A stretch of DNA of 43,319 nt from JANOYC01 sp031428675 (GCA_031428675.1 JANOYC010000113.1:1-43319); one strand, 5' to 3'; numbered from the stretch's first letter, positions 26,388-35,401 are shown. The notes: generated from the letters alone by a model not told the origin. Program-made: numbers and translations.

Positions 26388-27035
26388 ATGCCACGCAAAC
26401 GCTTGCTGTTGATTCACGGCGTCGCAACTCGAGGCGACGTCTTCTCCCCGGTGATCACTGAACTTGCTTCCCTCGGGGTCGACGTTGACATCGACGCGCC
26501 TGATCGTCCGGCGACAGGTGAACTCGCTACTGAACTTCGCTGGTTGGCGCCCCGCGCCGAAGACGCGTTCGTCGTTGGGTTCAGCGGCGGTGCGACCTTG
26601 GGACTCGCCCTTGCCGCAACATCCACCCGCATGCGCGCCGCTCTTCTTCATGAACCGGCCGTCGGATCCCTCGCGCCCGGCTTGCTCGCTCCGGTCGCCT
26701 CGGCATTCGAGCGCGACGGGTATCTCGGCTTCGGGCGAGCTCTGTATGGCTCAAGTTGGACGGCTGACATGTGCGCGGAAGATGGGGCATCCGTCGGCCG
26801 CGAGCTGCCGATGTTTCGCGCCTTCGAGCCCGAAGCCGCCCATCGCGCGCAAGGCCGCGTGGTCATCAGCGTTGGTGCCACGTCGCCAGAGCCGCGCCAG
26901 CAAGCCGCCTCGGCGCTGCGAGAGGCGTTCGGGTACGAAACGGTCGAATTGCCTGCGAGTGGGCATTTCGCGGTCGTCGACAATCCGCGCGAGTTCGCCC
27001 GCCACGTTCGCGCGTTGATCGAATCGAATAGCTGA
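26388..27035 (+). CDS. Alpha/beta hydrolase
   Basis: A 215-residue alpha/beta-hydrolase fold protein. It opens KRLLLIHGVATRGDVF, with the oxyanion HG; the nucleophile elbow is GFSGG with Ser66, and the base is His193 in ASGHFAVV. A candidate acid lies in the VVISVGA-to-YETVE stretch but I could not fix it. It is divergent from the GntR-led operon across 113 bp and 66 bp upstream of the NCS1 permease on the same strand. The substrate is unknown; esterase or amidase are both possible. No convincing ribosome site precedes the ATG. Confidence 0.87.
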   Translation: MPRKRLLLIHGVATRGDVFSPVITELASLGVDVDIDAPDRPATGELATELRWLAPRAEDAFVVGFSGGATLGLALAATSTRMRAALLHEPAVGSLAPGLLAPVASAFERDGYLGFGRALYGSSWTADMCAEDGASVGRELPMFRAFEPEAAHRAQGRVVISVGATSPEPRQQAASALREAFGYETVELPASGHFAVVDNPREFARHVRALIESNS

Positions 27036-27101
27036 TGCGATCTCCGCTGTTCACGGCTCGGCGACCGGCCATTCCGGCAGGGCACCGTTAATATCAGCGC
27101 C

Positions 27102-29201
27102 ATGGAGAGCAGCCGGAGATCCCGCCGCGCGAGCCGCCCGACTGATGACTCCGATGCGGAGGATACCGGAGAATTCAGTCCAGACGACCTTCCGGCGTCG
27201 ACCGGGCGACGCCGCTCGAACTACCTGCCACCGGAGTCGGGACTGCGGATGCCCGGCGCCCCTGAACCGATTGCGCCGCCGTCCCACATCGACGACGACG
27301 AACTCGCGTCTGCACTCGCTGCCCAGTTGACGCCGTATCGACACACGGCATCCACCCCGATCGTGAATGCCGCCGCGGCACCGATCGAGACGGCCCTCGC
27401 CGAGTCGGCGCCGATTGAACCGGCGTCCGCGAAGGCACCGATCGAGACTCCACTGCGTCGCCCTCGAACCAATCGGTCCGCGCCGGTCGACGAAGAAATG
27501 GAATTGGATTGGCAACGGGAAGCCGAGCGGGCCGCCGGGCTCGCCACGACTCGCCCGCGCAGCCGCCATCGGCTGGACGCGAGCGACGATGTCGTTGCCG
27601 AACGTGTGACCACGGCATCCACCGACGCGGCGGAGATCGGCTCGGCTGCGGTCGACACTTCCGGCGTCGAGCCGGCGCACTACGAGGCGACGAGTGATCT
27701 TCCCCAGATCCTCCGGAGCCGACCACGGGCGCGGCAACCCGTGCCAGAACTCGAGGAGAGCGGACTCGGCCCAACCCGCGTCGAGGAGAGGCTGGGGCGA
27801 GCCACGCGGATGTTCTGGCTCTGGTTCGCTGCGAACTCGTCCGTCGTGAGTGTCGGTCTCGGCGCGGTCGTGTTCTCGCTCGGGCTGAGCCTCAGGCAGG
27901 CTCTCGTGGCAGTGTTCGTGGGCATCGCTCTTTCCTTCCTGCCTCTAGGGCTAGGCACTCTCGCGGGCAAGCGCAGCGGCCAACCCACGATGGTGGTATC
28001 CCGTGCCACGTTCGGCATCGTCGGGAATGTTCTCCCCGCCGCGATCGCCGTCGTGTCGCGATTGTTCTGGGGCGCTGTGCTGCTCTGGCTCATGTCGATG
28101 TCCTCAGCCAAAGTGCTGATCACCATGTCGTTGAACGCGGGGCTGAACGAACGTCAGCTGACCGTGTTGTCCTTGGCGCTGGGCGGCATTTTGGCCCTCG
28201 TCATCGCCTTCTTCGGGTACCGATTGCTGGCCCGCGTGCAATTGATCGTGACGATCGTCTCGGGCATCCTCATGGCGGGTCTCATTGCTGCCACCGCGCC
28301 TGCGATCGACATGAGCGAGGCGCTGTCGATCGCCGACGGTCCGTGGGCCCGCGTCGCGACGGCCGCCGTGCTCGTATTCAGCTTCGTGGGACTGCTGTGG
28401 GCGAATTCCAGCGGCGATCTCGCTCGCTATCAGCGACCGTCGGGAGGTACTGGGGCGTCCATGCTCTGGGCAGCGGGCGGCGCAACCGTTCCGGCGTTCG
28501 TCCTGCTTGTCTGGGGAGTGTTGTTGTCGGCATCCGACCCCCTCCTCGCGGCGTCGCTCGTCGTCGACCCGATGACCGCGCTGGGCGCACTGTTGCCCGG
28601 CTGGTATCCGCTCCTGTTGATCGCGGCGGTATCGTTCAGCCTGCTATCCGGGGTTTCGGTCGTGCTCTACTCGGGTGCGTTCGCCGTGCAGGCTGTCGGC
28701 GTGCGCGTCGGTCGGCAGTCGGCGGTCGTCATCCTCGCCTTCGCGCTCTCGTTGTTCGCCGTTGCACTCACTCTGTTCGCGCAGGATTTCGACCTCGTCT
28801 ACCGCGATCTCGCGACCACGATCGCCGTTCCTGTTGCTGCGTGGGTGGGCATCTTCACCGCCGAACTAATGATTCGCGCGCGTCGCTTCGACGCGCAGTC
28901 TTTGCTTCACCGTGGCGGGGCGTACGCGGATTTCCGCTGGCTGAACCTGGGCACTTTCATCGTTGTCACCGGCATCGGCTTCGGCCTTACCAGCGCGAGT
29001 CCCGTGTGGCTGGCGTGGCAGGGCTATCTGTATCCGATGCTGGGCTTCGGTGCCGGCGGTGACGTTGCGGGTTCCGACATCGGCGTCGTGGTCGCTCTCG
29101 TGCTCGGTGCCGCAGTGCCGCTTGCTCTCGGAGTGCCGTCAATTCGCGCGCAGGAGTCCGCTGCGATCGATGAGCGCTCGCGCGCACGTGAGCGGGCCTA
29201 G
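27102..29201 (+). CDS. NCS1 family (purine/cytosine-type) permease with long disordered N-terminus
   Basis: A 699-residue protein. Residues 1 to about 230 are low-complexity, rich in Ala, Pro, Arg, Glu and Ser, with three API-E units (APIETALAE, APIEPASAK, APIETPLRR) near residues 90-120. Residues from about 235 form a 12-helix NCS1 transporter: MFWLWFAANSSVVSVGLG, then a GKRSGQPTMVVSRATFG block typical of cytosine/purine and hydantoin permeases. Import of a nucleobase or related ureide by cation symport is the likely role. The ATG follows no strong ribosome site but the frame is open and the extension shows clear coding bias. Confidence 0.9.
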   Translation: MESSRRSRRASRPTDDSDAEDTGEFSPDDLPASTGRRRSNYLPPESGLRMPGAPEPIAPPSHIDDDELASALAAQLTPYRHTASTPIVNAAAAPIETALAESAPIEPASAKAPIETPLRRPRTNRSAPVDEEMELDWQREAERAAGLATTRPRSRHRLDASDDVVAERVTTASTDAAEIGSAAVDTSGVEPAHYEATSDLPQILRSRPRARQPVPELEESGLGPTRVEERLGRATRMFWLWFAANSSVVSVGLGAVVFSLGLSLRQALVAVFVGIALSFLPLGLGTLAGKRSGQPTMVVSRATFGIVGNVLPAAIAVVSRLFWGAVLLWLMSMSSAKVLITMSLNAGLNERQLTVLSLALGGILALVIAFFGYRLLARVQLIVTIVSGILMAGLIAATAPAIDMSEALSIADGPWARVATAAVLVFSFVGLLWANSSGDLARYQRPSGGTGASMLWAAGGATVPAFVLLVWGVLLSASDPLLAASLVVDPMTALGALLPGWYPLLLIAAVSFSLLSGVSVVLYSGAFAVQAVGVRVGRQSAVVILAFALSLFAVALTLFAQDFDLVYRDLATTIAVPVAAWVGIFTAELMIRARRFDAQSLLHRGGAYADFRWLNLGTFIVVTGIGFGLTSASPVWLAWQGYLYPMLGFGAGGDVAGSDIGVVVALVLGAAVPLALGVPSIRAQESAAIDERSRARERA

Positions 29202-29240
29202 TCGCTCAAGCGCGGCGGCTGTCGACCGTAGACTGTGGTG

Positions 29241-30065
29241 GTGTCATCCACCGTCGCTCAGGTCAATGCCGCGATCGAATCACTCTGGCCTCTTGACGCT
29301 GCTTCGGATTGGGATGCGCCGGGCTTGGTCAGCGGAGATCCTCACGCGAGCGTTGAGCGGGTTCATATCGCCGTCGACGCGGTGAGTGCGACAGTGGATG
29401 AGGCGATTGCCTTCGGCGCAGACGTGTTGCTCGTACACCACCCGTTGTTGCTGCGCGGGGTCACCTCGATCGCCGAGACGGGTTACAAGGGGTCGATCCT
29501 CGCGCGGCTCATTCGCGGCGGATGCGCTCTCGTTGCCGCGCACACGAATGCCGATGTCGTCGCCGCGGGCACGTCGGCAGTCTTCGCTGATCGACTGGGA
29601 CTGACCGACGTGACGGCGATTCTTCCGGGAACCATGCCCAACGTCGGAATCGGTCGCGTGGGCGACCTGCCCGAGCCGCTCACGCTGCGCGAACTCGCGG
29701 CGCGCGTTGCCGAGATCGTGCCGGCGACGGCATCCGGACTGCGTGTGGCGGGCGACCCCGACGCCACAATCTCCCGAGTGGCGTTGTGCGGCGGAGCGGG
29801 TGACTCGCTTCTCTCGACAAAGCAGGTTATCGCCGCCGATGTCTATATCACCTCCGATCTTCGCCATCATCCCGCGAGTGAATCGCGCGAGAACGCACGT
29901 CTAGGCTTTGGCCCATCTCTCATCGACGTGTCGCACTGGGCCAGTGAATCGCTGTGGTTGGACGTCGCGGCGCACCAATTGCGCGGTGCTCTGCCCGGGG
30001 TCGTCGTCACCGTCAGCGCCGTGAGCACAGACCCCTGGGACTTCGTCGTCCTCCATCAGAAATAG
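29241..30065 (+). CDS. NIF3-like dinuclear metal-centre protein
   Basis: A 274-residue member of the NIF3/DUF34 family (YbgI/YqfO type), which forms hexameric rings with a dinuclear metal site. Metal ligands are visible in VLLVHHPLL, AAHTNADVV and the C-terminal DVSHWASE. Proposed roles include GTP cyclohydrolase I-like and metal-handling activities, none firm. Three tandem GTG codons begin at 29235; I choose 29241 by similarity of the N-terminus, and no clear ribosome site helps. The gene is 11 bp upstream of the coiled-coil gene, so the two and rnhA likely form one unit. Confidence 0.9.
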   Translation: MSSTVAQVNAAIESLWPLDAASDWDAPGLVSGDPHASVERVHIAVDAVSATVDEAIAFGADVLLVHHPLLLRGVTSIAETGYKGSILARLIRGGCALVAAHTNADVVAAGTSAVFADRLGLTDVTAILPGTMPNVGIGRVGDLPEPLTLRELAARVAEIVPATASGLRVAGDPDATISRVALCGGAGDSLLSTKQVIAADVYITSDLRHHPASESRENARLGFGPSLIDVSHWASESLWLDVAAHQLRGALPGVVVTVSAVSTDPWDFVVLHQK

Positions 30066-30076
30066 GTGAATATTCC

Positions 30077-30817
30077 ATGGCACTGAAAGCCACCCCTGAC
30101 GAGCAAGCGCGCCTGCTCGAGGTGCAATCCCTCGACACGCGCATTCAGCAACTCGATCACCGGGCGAAGTCGTTGCCGGAGCACGCGGCGCTCCGCGAAC
30201 TTGAGAGCAGTCGGCTGGCTCTCACGCGCTCTCTCACCGAGCGCACCGGTGAGCGCGAAGACATCGCGATCGAACTGCGTCGATTGGAATCCGATGTCGC
30301 GGTCGTCGAAGCACGGATTGCGAGGGACACCGATCGCGTGCAGTCCTCATCATCGGCGAAAGACATCACAGCGCTCGAGCACGAATTAACGTCTCTGCGA
30401 AAGAGGCTCGGCGACCTCGAGGAGATTGAGCTCACCGTGATGGAGCGTCTGGAGCTTCAGGATGCCGCCGTTGCCGAGGCCACGGCCGAGCTGGCCGGTG
30501 TGCAGACCCGCGCGACCGCGCTCGAGTCCGCCCGCGATGCTGCGCTGGCAGAACTGCACGCAGAGCGTCGCGATGTGGTCGCCGCGCGATCGTCGCTCGC
30601 GGCGCGAGTTCCGGCTGACGTTCTCGCCCTCTATGAAAAGCAACGTGCGCGCTACGGCTGGGGCGCATCGCACTTGCGCGGCGGAGTTTCCAGCGCGAGC
30701 GGTGTGCGACTGAACGAATCCGATCTGAAAGCCATTCGCGCTGCCGCTGCCGACGACGTCGTGCTCTGTCCCGACTCGAATGCCATCCTGGTGCGCACGG
30801 ACGAATCCGGACTGTGA
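30077..30817 (+). CDS. CT398-type coiled-coil protein with degenerate zinc ribbon
   Basis: A 246-residue protein. Residues about 10-175 are an antiparallel coiled coil rich in Glu, Arg, Ala and Leu. The C-terminal YGWGASHLRGG...LKAIRA region is where homologues carry a four-Cys zinc ribbon. Here the first pair reads VSSASG in place of a CxxC-like motif, and the second reads VVLCPDSNAILV with one Cys left. Three of four ligands are therefore missing. The fold may be kept without zinc. Its role is unknown. The gene sits between NIF3 and RNase HI and its TGA overlaps the rnhA ATG by one base. Confidence 0.85.
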   Translation: MALKATPDEQARLLEVQSLDTRIQQLDHRAKSLPEHAALRELESSRLALTRSLTERTGEREDIAIELRRLESDVAVVEARIARDTDRVQSSSSAKDITALEHELTSLRKRLGDLEEIELTVMERLELQDAAVAEATAELAGVQTRATALESARDAALAELHAERRDVVAARSSLAARVPADVLALYEKQRARYGWGASHLRGGVSSASGVRLNESDLKAIRAAAADDVVLCPDSNAILVRTDESGL

Positions 30818-31236
30818 TGGCTGAGATCATTGTTGAGGCCGATGGCGGCTCGCGCGGAAACCCCGGCCAGGCAGCGGGTGGATCGGTCGTCATCGATGCG
30901 TCCACGGGCGAGGTGCTTGCCGAGATCGGCGTTTACGTCGGGATCGCATCGAACAATGTCGCCGAGTACAGCGGCATGATTGCCGGGGTTCGGCGAGCTC
31001 TGGAGTTGCGACCAGACGCAGAACTGCGCGTTCGACTCGATTCCAAGCTGGTGGTCGAGCAAATGAGTGGACGCTGGAAGATCAAGCACCCGGCGATGGC
31101 GTCGCTCGCTTCGGAAGCCAGAGACGTACTCACCGGAGTGCCGGTGCGATTCGAATGGATTCCGCGACTGCACAACGCACACGCCGACCGTCTCGCCAAC
31201 GAGGCGATGGATCTTCGGGCGTCGTTCTCCCGCTGA
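30817..31236 (+). CDS. rnhA: Ribonuclease HI family protein
   Basis: A 139-residue RNase HI, which cleaves the RNA strand of RNA-DNA hybrids. The DEDD active site is intact: Asp9 in EADGGSRGNPG, Glu50 in NNVAEYSG, Asp75 in RLDSKLVV and Asp124 in NAHADRLANEA. The ATG overlaps the stop of the preceding gene (TGATG). An in-frame GTG 3 bp earlier is possible. In other Actinobacteria a domain like this is fused to or lies beside this coiled-coil protein gene. Confidence 0.94.
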   Translation: MAEIIVEADGGSRGNPGQAAGGSVVIDASTGEVLAEIGVYVGIASNNVAEYSGMIAGVRRALELRPDAELRVRLDSKLVVEQMSGRWKIKHPAMASLASEARDVLTGVPVRFEWIPRLHNAHADRLANEAMDLRASFSR

Positions 31237-31269
31237 GGTCGAACTCCTCCGGTGCGAGAGGGCGCACGG

Positions 31270-32226
31270 TCAATTGCGATACAGGTCTGTGCTCAAATAA
31301 CGCAACCCTGAGTCGACGATGATGGTCGCGACCGTCGCGTCTGGCCCGAGCCGTTCCGCCACGCGGAGCGCTGCCACAACGTTCGCGCCCGACGATACTC
31401 CGGAGAAGATTGCTTCTTCTCGCGCCAAACGGCGACTCATCGCCATAGCGTCGGCCGTGGACACTTGCTCGATCGAATCCACTTCCTCGGGTTCCCACAG
31501 CGGTGGAACGAACCCGATACCGATTCCTTCAATGCGGTGGGCGCCGGTCGCGCCGCCGGAGAGCACGGCGGATTCGGCCGGCTCGACCGCCACAATCTCA
31601 ACCTCAGTGTGTCTGCGCAGTGCGCGCGCGACGCCGTGAATGGAATGCGCAGTTCCTACCGATTGCACGAAGGCGTCGACGCGACCGCCGGTCTGCTCCC
31701 ACACCTCTTGTCCGAGCGGTAGGTAGCCCGTGATCGCGTCGTGATTGTTGAGCTGATCGCACCACCAGTGCCCTGGACGCGAGCTGACTTCACCGGCGCG
31801 AGCGATCATCGACGTGATCAGTCCAGCCGTAATGCCTCCTGCCTCACTTTGCACGTCCTCCACGCTCGCCCCGAAGGCCTGCATCGTTCGGCGTTTCTCG
31901 TCGCTGAACGCGTTGGAGAACACGACGTGCAGCCGGTACCCTCGAGCGGCGCAGACGAGCGCTAAAGAAATGCCCGTTGTTCCGGCGGTGTACTCGACCA
32001 CGGTGTCGCCTGGGCTGATGGCACCGCGGGCCTCTGCTCCGTCGATGGCGGCTAGCGCCATCCGATCTTTCATGCTGCCGGTCGGATTCGCCCACTCGAG
32101 TTTGGCGACGATGCGGGCAGAGCCAGGCGGAACCACCGATGTCAATTCGATGAGCGGAGTGTTCCCGATCGACGCGAGCACGCCCTCAGCCGCGCTGTGC
32201 GTGCTCGCCATTCTGCCGTCAGACAT
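31270..32226 (-). CDS. PLP-dependent cysteine synthase family protein
   Basis: A 318-residue fold-type II PLP enzyme of the cysteine synthase/cystathionine beta-synthase family. The PLP Lys is Lys53 in NPTGSMKDRMA; the substrate-loop motif appears as TAGTTGISLA and the phosphate-binding loop as SVGTAHSIHG. It probably makes cysteine or a related beta-substituted alanine, but family members differ in substrate, so cysK/cysM is not assigned. The start is a short distance from rnpB, which reads the other way. Confidence 0.87.
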   Translation of the reverse strand: MSDGRMASTHSAAEGVLASIGNTPLIELTSVVPPGSARIVAKLEWANPTGSMKDRMALAAIDGAEARGAISPGDTVVEYTAGTTGISLALVCAARGYRLHVVFSNAFSDEKRRTMQAFGASVEDVQSEAGGITAGLITSMIARAGEVSSRPGHWWCDQLNNHDAITGYLPLGQEVWEQTGGRVDAFVQSVGTAHSIHGVARALRRHTEVEIVAVEPAESAVLSGGATGAHRIEGIGIGFVPPLWEPEEVDSIEQVSTADAMAMSRRLAREEAIFSGVSSGANVVAALRVAERLGPDATVATIIVDSGLRYLSTDLYRN

Positions 32227-32279
32227 GGGGTCCTCTCGCCGAGAACTGTTGTGTTGCCGAGTCTACGACTCTGGACGGA

Positions 32280-32285
32280 TAAGAT
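32280..32285 (+). promoter_or_regulatory. Putative -10 element of the RNase P RNA gene
   Basis: TAAGAT lies 7 bp before the inferred 5' end of the RNase P RNA at 32292, the correct -10 distance. A TTGCCG at 32254-32259 is the best -35 but the spacing of 20 bp is long. Confidence 0.55.
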
Positions 32286-32291
32286 GGCAAC

Positions 32292-32686
32292 GCAAACGGG
32301 TCGGCAAGACGGTCGCGGCAGGCGCGAGAGCGACTGCCGAGGAACGTCCGGGCTCCATAGAGCAGGACGGTGGGTAACACCCACCCGGAGCAATCCGCGA
32401 GAAAGTGCAACAGAGAGTAGACCGCCACGGCTGTGTCTCACGACAGCGCCGCGGTAAGGGTGAAACGGTGGTGTAAGAGACCACCAGGGGTCCGAGTGAT
32501 CGGGCTCGCTGGGTAAACCTCGTCCGGAGCAAGGTCAGACAGGGAACGCCAAGGCTGCTCGCCGAGTTCCCGGGTAGGCCGCTTGACGCCTGCGGCAACG
32601 TAGGTGCTAGATAGATGGCCGTCGATGGAGTTCGTGCGAAAGCGCGGCACCGGAACAGAACCCGGCGTATCAGTCGGCCCGTTTGC
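32292..32686 (+). ncRNA. rnpB: RNase P RNA, class A
   Basis: The catalytic RNA that matures tRNA 5' ends. Conserved segments occur in order: GAGGAACGTCCGGGCTCC, GGGTAACACCC, AGAAAGTGCAACAGAGAGTA, GGTAAGGGTGAAACGG, TAAGAGACCACCAG and AGATAGATGGCC. The ends were set by the P1 helix: GCAAACGGG (32292-32300) pairs with CCCGTTTGC (32678-32686). At 395 nt this is within the usual actinobacterial range. The 3' end is 7 bp from the end of the convergent ppgK gene. Confidence 0.95.
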
Positions 32687-32693
32687 GCTCCTG

Positions 32694-33458
32694 TCAGCTG
32701 TGGGGCCGTGCGTAGGTTCGCGCGGCAAGAGCCGCGGCTCCGAGGATTCCCGCGTTGTTCCGCAACGTCGCCGGAACGATCGGCGTGCGCAGATTTAACA
32801 GTGGCAGGAATTGAGCGTGGTTTTTCGAGACGCCGCCGCCGACAATGAACAGCTCGGGGGAGAACAGGAACTCCACTCGCGAGTAGTACACCTGCAGGCG
32901 TTTGGCCCACTCGGAGAAGCTCAGATCTTCCCTCTCCTTCGCGGCGAAGGAAGCCCGCGATTCCGCGTCTTTTCCGTCGATCTCCAAGTGTCCAAGCTCT
33001 GAGTTCGGGATGAGTGCACCGTCGTAAACGAGCGCGCTCCCGATGCCCGTTCCGAGCGTCGTCAGGATGACCAGCCCGCTCACGCCCGCTGCCGCACCGA
33101 ACGTCGCCTCCGCGTAGCCAGCTGCATCAGCGTCGTTCACGAAGTGGATGTCGCGCCCGAGTTCCTTTTCGAACAGTTTTTCCGCTTCCAGACCGATCCA
33201 GGCGTCTGAGACGTTGGCCGCTGACATCGTGCGCCCCTGGAGCACGATGGCCGGAAAACAAACGCCGAGAGGAATGTCGGGGGCCGCACCGCCGAGTTCA
33301 TCGATGATACCGAGAACCGTGGCGACGATATCGCTCGGGGCGCCGCCGTCGGGGGTGTTGCGCTTTACCCGGGCGCTCAGGAGCTCACCGGTCGCCACAT
33401 CAACAAAAGCACCTTTGATGCCCGTGCCGCCGATATCGATGCCGATCGCCGTCGTCAT
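32694..33458 (-). CDS. ppgK: Polyphosphate glucokinase (ROK family)
   Basis: A 254-residue kinase that phosphorylates glucose with polyphosphate and, usually, ATP. The phosphate loop is IGIDIGGTGIKGAFVD; the glucose-binding Asp lies in HFVNDADAAG; TTLGTGIGSAL and ELGHLEIDGKDAE are specific to the PpgK branch of ROK proteins and distinguish it from XylR-type regulators. It is 33 bp downstream of map on the same strand and converges on rnpB. Confidence 0.93.
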   Translation of the reverse strand: MTTAIGIDIGGTGIKGAFVDVATGELLSARVKRNTPDGGAPSDIVATVLGIIDELGGAAPDIPLGVCFPAIVLQGRTMSAANVSDAWIGLEAEKLFEKELGRDIHFVNDADAAGYAEATFGAAAGVSGLVILTTLGTGIGSALVYDGALIPNSELGHLEIDGKDAESRASFAAKEREDLSFSEWAKRLQVYYSRVEFLFSPELFIVGGGVSKNHAQFLPLLNLRTPIVPATLRNNAGILGAAALAARTYARPHS

Positions 33459-33491
33459 ATCCGTAATCCTAATCTTCCGGGTGCGTGCGAC

Positions 33492-34358
33492 TCAGGGGAG
33501 AGTGAGCAATTCCGCGCCGCGTTCGGTGACGACGAGAGTGTGCTCGAATTGCGCCGTGATGCTGCGGTCGCGGGTGACTATCGTCCATCCGTCCGACCAC
33601 TCGTCCCACGAGATGCCGCCCAGTGTCAACATGGGTTCGATGGTGAAGACCATTCCGACTTCCATCACGTCGTCGTGAGCCGGTGCGGCGTCATAGTGCG
33701 GAATGATGAGGCCGGAGTGAAAGGCGGCGCCCACCCCGTGCCCGGTGTAGTCGCGCACGACGCCGTATCCGAATCGGTTGGCGTAGGACTCGATTGCACG
33801 ACCGATGACGTTCACCTGACGACCCGGCGCAACCGCCTTGACCCCGCGCGCGAGTGACTCCCGGGTGCGCTCGACGAGATTGCGCACCTCCGGCGCAACG
33901 TCTCCGACGAGAAACGTCTGGTTGAGGTCACCGTGCATGCCGTCGTGGAATGCCGTGATGTCGATGTTAATGATGTCGCCGTCGACGAGCGTCGTGTCAT
34001 CCGGAATGCCGTGGCAGATGACCTCATTGATTGATGTGCAGCACGACTTCGGAAAGCCGCGATAACCCAGGGTGGACGGATATGCGTCGTGCGCGATGAG
34101 GTAGTCGTGCGCGATCGCATCTAACTCATCGGTGGTCACGCCCGGACGAATCGCCGCGCCGACCGCATCCACGGCACGTGCTGCAATGGAGCCTGCGGTG
34201 CGGATGCGCTCGATGTCAGCTGGTGAATAGACGTCAGAGCCGGTATATCTCGCGGGGGCTGTGCGCCCGACGTATTCGGGGCGTGGGATGTGTGGCGGTA
34301 CAGGACGCTCCGGCGAGAGTTGTCCGGGAACGAGGTGACCGGTGGAATCCCGAGGCAT
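33492..34358 (-). CDS. map: Type I methionine aminopeptidase
   Basis: A 288-residue aminopeptidase removing the initiator Met. The five metal ligands are Asp133 and Asp144 (NIDITAFHDGMHGD), His207 (YTGHGVG), Glu241 (FTIEPM) and Glu272 (QFEHTLVV). The first 40 residues are an extension seen in actinobacterial MetAP1c enzymes, with a PPHIPRPEY SH3-binding-like motif. The start is separated by 32 bp from the small gene at 34391, which reads the opposite way. Confidence 0.96.
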   Translation of the reverse strand: MPRDSTGHLVPGQLSPERPVPPHIPRPEYVGRTAPARYTGSDVYSPADIERIRTAGSIAARAVDAVGAAIRPGVTTDELDAIAHDYLIAHDAYPSTLGYRGFPKSCCTSINEVICHGIPDDTTLVDGDIINIDITAFHDGMHGDLNQTFLVGDVAPEVRNLVERTRESLARGVKAVAPGRQVNVIGRAIESYANRFGYGVVRDYTGHGVGAAFHSGLIIPHYDAAPAHDDVMEVGMVFTIEPMLTLGGISWDEWSDGWTIVTRDRSITAQFEHTLVVTERGAELLTLP

Positions 34359-34390
34359 AGGCTCGAGTTTAGCGAGCGAGGGAGTCAGCG

Positions 34391-34561
34391 ATGAGCACCT
34401 GGTGGTACAACCACAAGACCGGCGAAGTGGAAGAGGGCCCGCTGTCGCTCGGCTCCGATCGCGACGGGCCTTTTGCGACCAGGGCCGATGCGGAGCGCGC
34501 GCCGGAGATCGCTCGAGAGCGAGCGCGTGCGTGGGCGGCGGAAGAGGCTGAAGAACGTTAG
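34391..34561 (+). CDS. Small conserved-looking acidic protein (56 aa)
   Basis: A 56-residue ORF beginning MSTWWYNHKTGEVEEGP and ending in an Ala/Glu/Arg-rich helix. The first half resembles the short SPOR-like modules sometimes found alone in Actinobacteria: a Trp-Trp-Tyr start and a GPF-ATRADAERAPEIARER tail. GGGAG lies 7 bp before the ATG. It is divergent from map across 32 bp containing a GCTCG...CGAGC inverted repeat (34361-34377). The function is unknown. Confidence 0.75.
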   Translation: MSTWWYNHKTGEVEEGPLSLGSDRDGPFATRADAERAPEIARERARAWAAEEAEER

Positions 34562-34585
34562 TCGCCGACGGAGCAGCGGCGCGCG

Positions 34586-35401
34586 TCAGTCGTCGTAGCT
34601 GTGCTCGGTGCCGGGGTAGGCGCCTGATTCGACGTCGGCCCGGAAGGCGGTTACTGCGTCGGTCAGGGTCTGGGCGAGTTGTGCATACTGCTTTACGAAT
34701 CGAGGAATGCGCCCGGTGTTGAGGCCGGCCCAGTCCGTCCAGACAAGCAATTGACCGTCGGCATGCGGACCCGCGCCCACGCTGATCGTCGGGATACGCA
34801 GCGCCTCGGTAACTTGCCTCGCCGTTTCGGTCGGCACCATTTCGAGAACGACCGCGAAAGCGCCCGCATTCTCCACAGCGTGTGCGTCGGCAAGCAGTTG
34901 CTTGGCTTGGTCGCCGCGACCTTGGATGACGTGACCGCCGAGCCCGTGCTCACTCTGCGGTGTGAATCCGATGTGCGCCATCACCGGGATGCCGGCCGAG
35001 ACGATGCGCCGGATCTGCTCAGCGCTGCGTTCGCCACCCTCGAGCTTGACGGCGTGGGCGCCGGTCTCCTTCATGAACCGGAATGCCGTGTGCAGCGCTT
35101 CGTCAGCGCCGGTCTCGTACGAGCCGAACGGCATGTCGGCGATGACGAACGCACGCTTCACGGCTCCCGCGACCGCTCGGGTGAGCGGGATCAAGTCATC
35201 GATCGAAACGGGGAGAGTGGTGTCGTAGCCGAGGACGTTGTTTCCGGCGGAGTCGCCGACAAGGAGGAAGTCGATGCCTGCGGCGTCGAAAATCGAGGCC
35301 GTCAGCTGGTCATAACTTGTCAGTCCGGTGATCTTGATCCCCGCGTCCTTCGCCGCTTGGAAATGACGGGTGCGAACGCGTCGGACTGCCTGCTCTGCCA
35401 T
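34586..35401 (-). CDS. panB: 3-methyl-2-oxobutanoate hydroxymethyltransferase
   Basis: A 271-residue TIM-barrel enzyme: the first committed step of pantothenate synthesis, adding a hydroxymethyl group from methylene-THF to ketoisovalerate. Metal ligands Asp50 (LLVGDSAG) and Asp89 (VIADMPF) are present, as are Glu121 in VKLEGG and the catalytic Glu186 in VVLEMVP. It is 42 bp downstream of nadE on the same strand, so two cofactor genes are likely cotranscribed. Confidence 0.96.
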   Translation of the reverse strand: MAEQAVRRVRTRHFQAAKDAGIKITGLTSYDQLTASIFDAAGIDFLLVGDSAGNNVLGYDTTLPVSIDDLIPLTRAVAGAVKRAFVIADMPFGSYETGADEALHTAFRFMKETGAHAVKLEGGERSAEQIRRIVSAGIPVMAHIGFTPQSEHGLGGHVIQGRGDQAKQLLADAHAVENAGAFAVVLEMVPTETARQVTEALRIPTISVGAGPHADGQLLVWTDWAGLNTGRIPRFVKQYAQLAQTLTDAVTAFRADVESGAYPGTEHSYDD

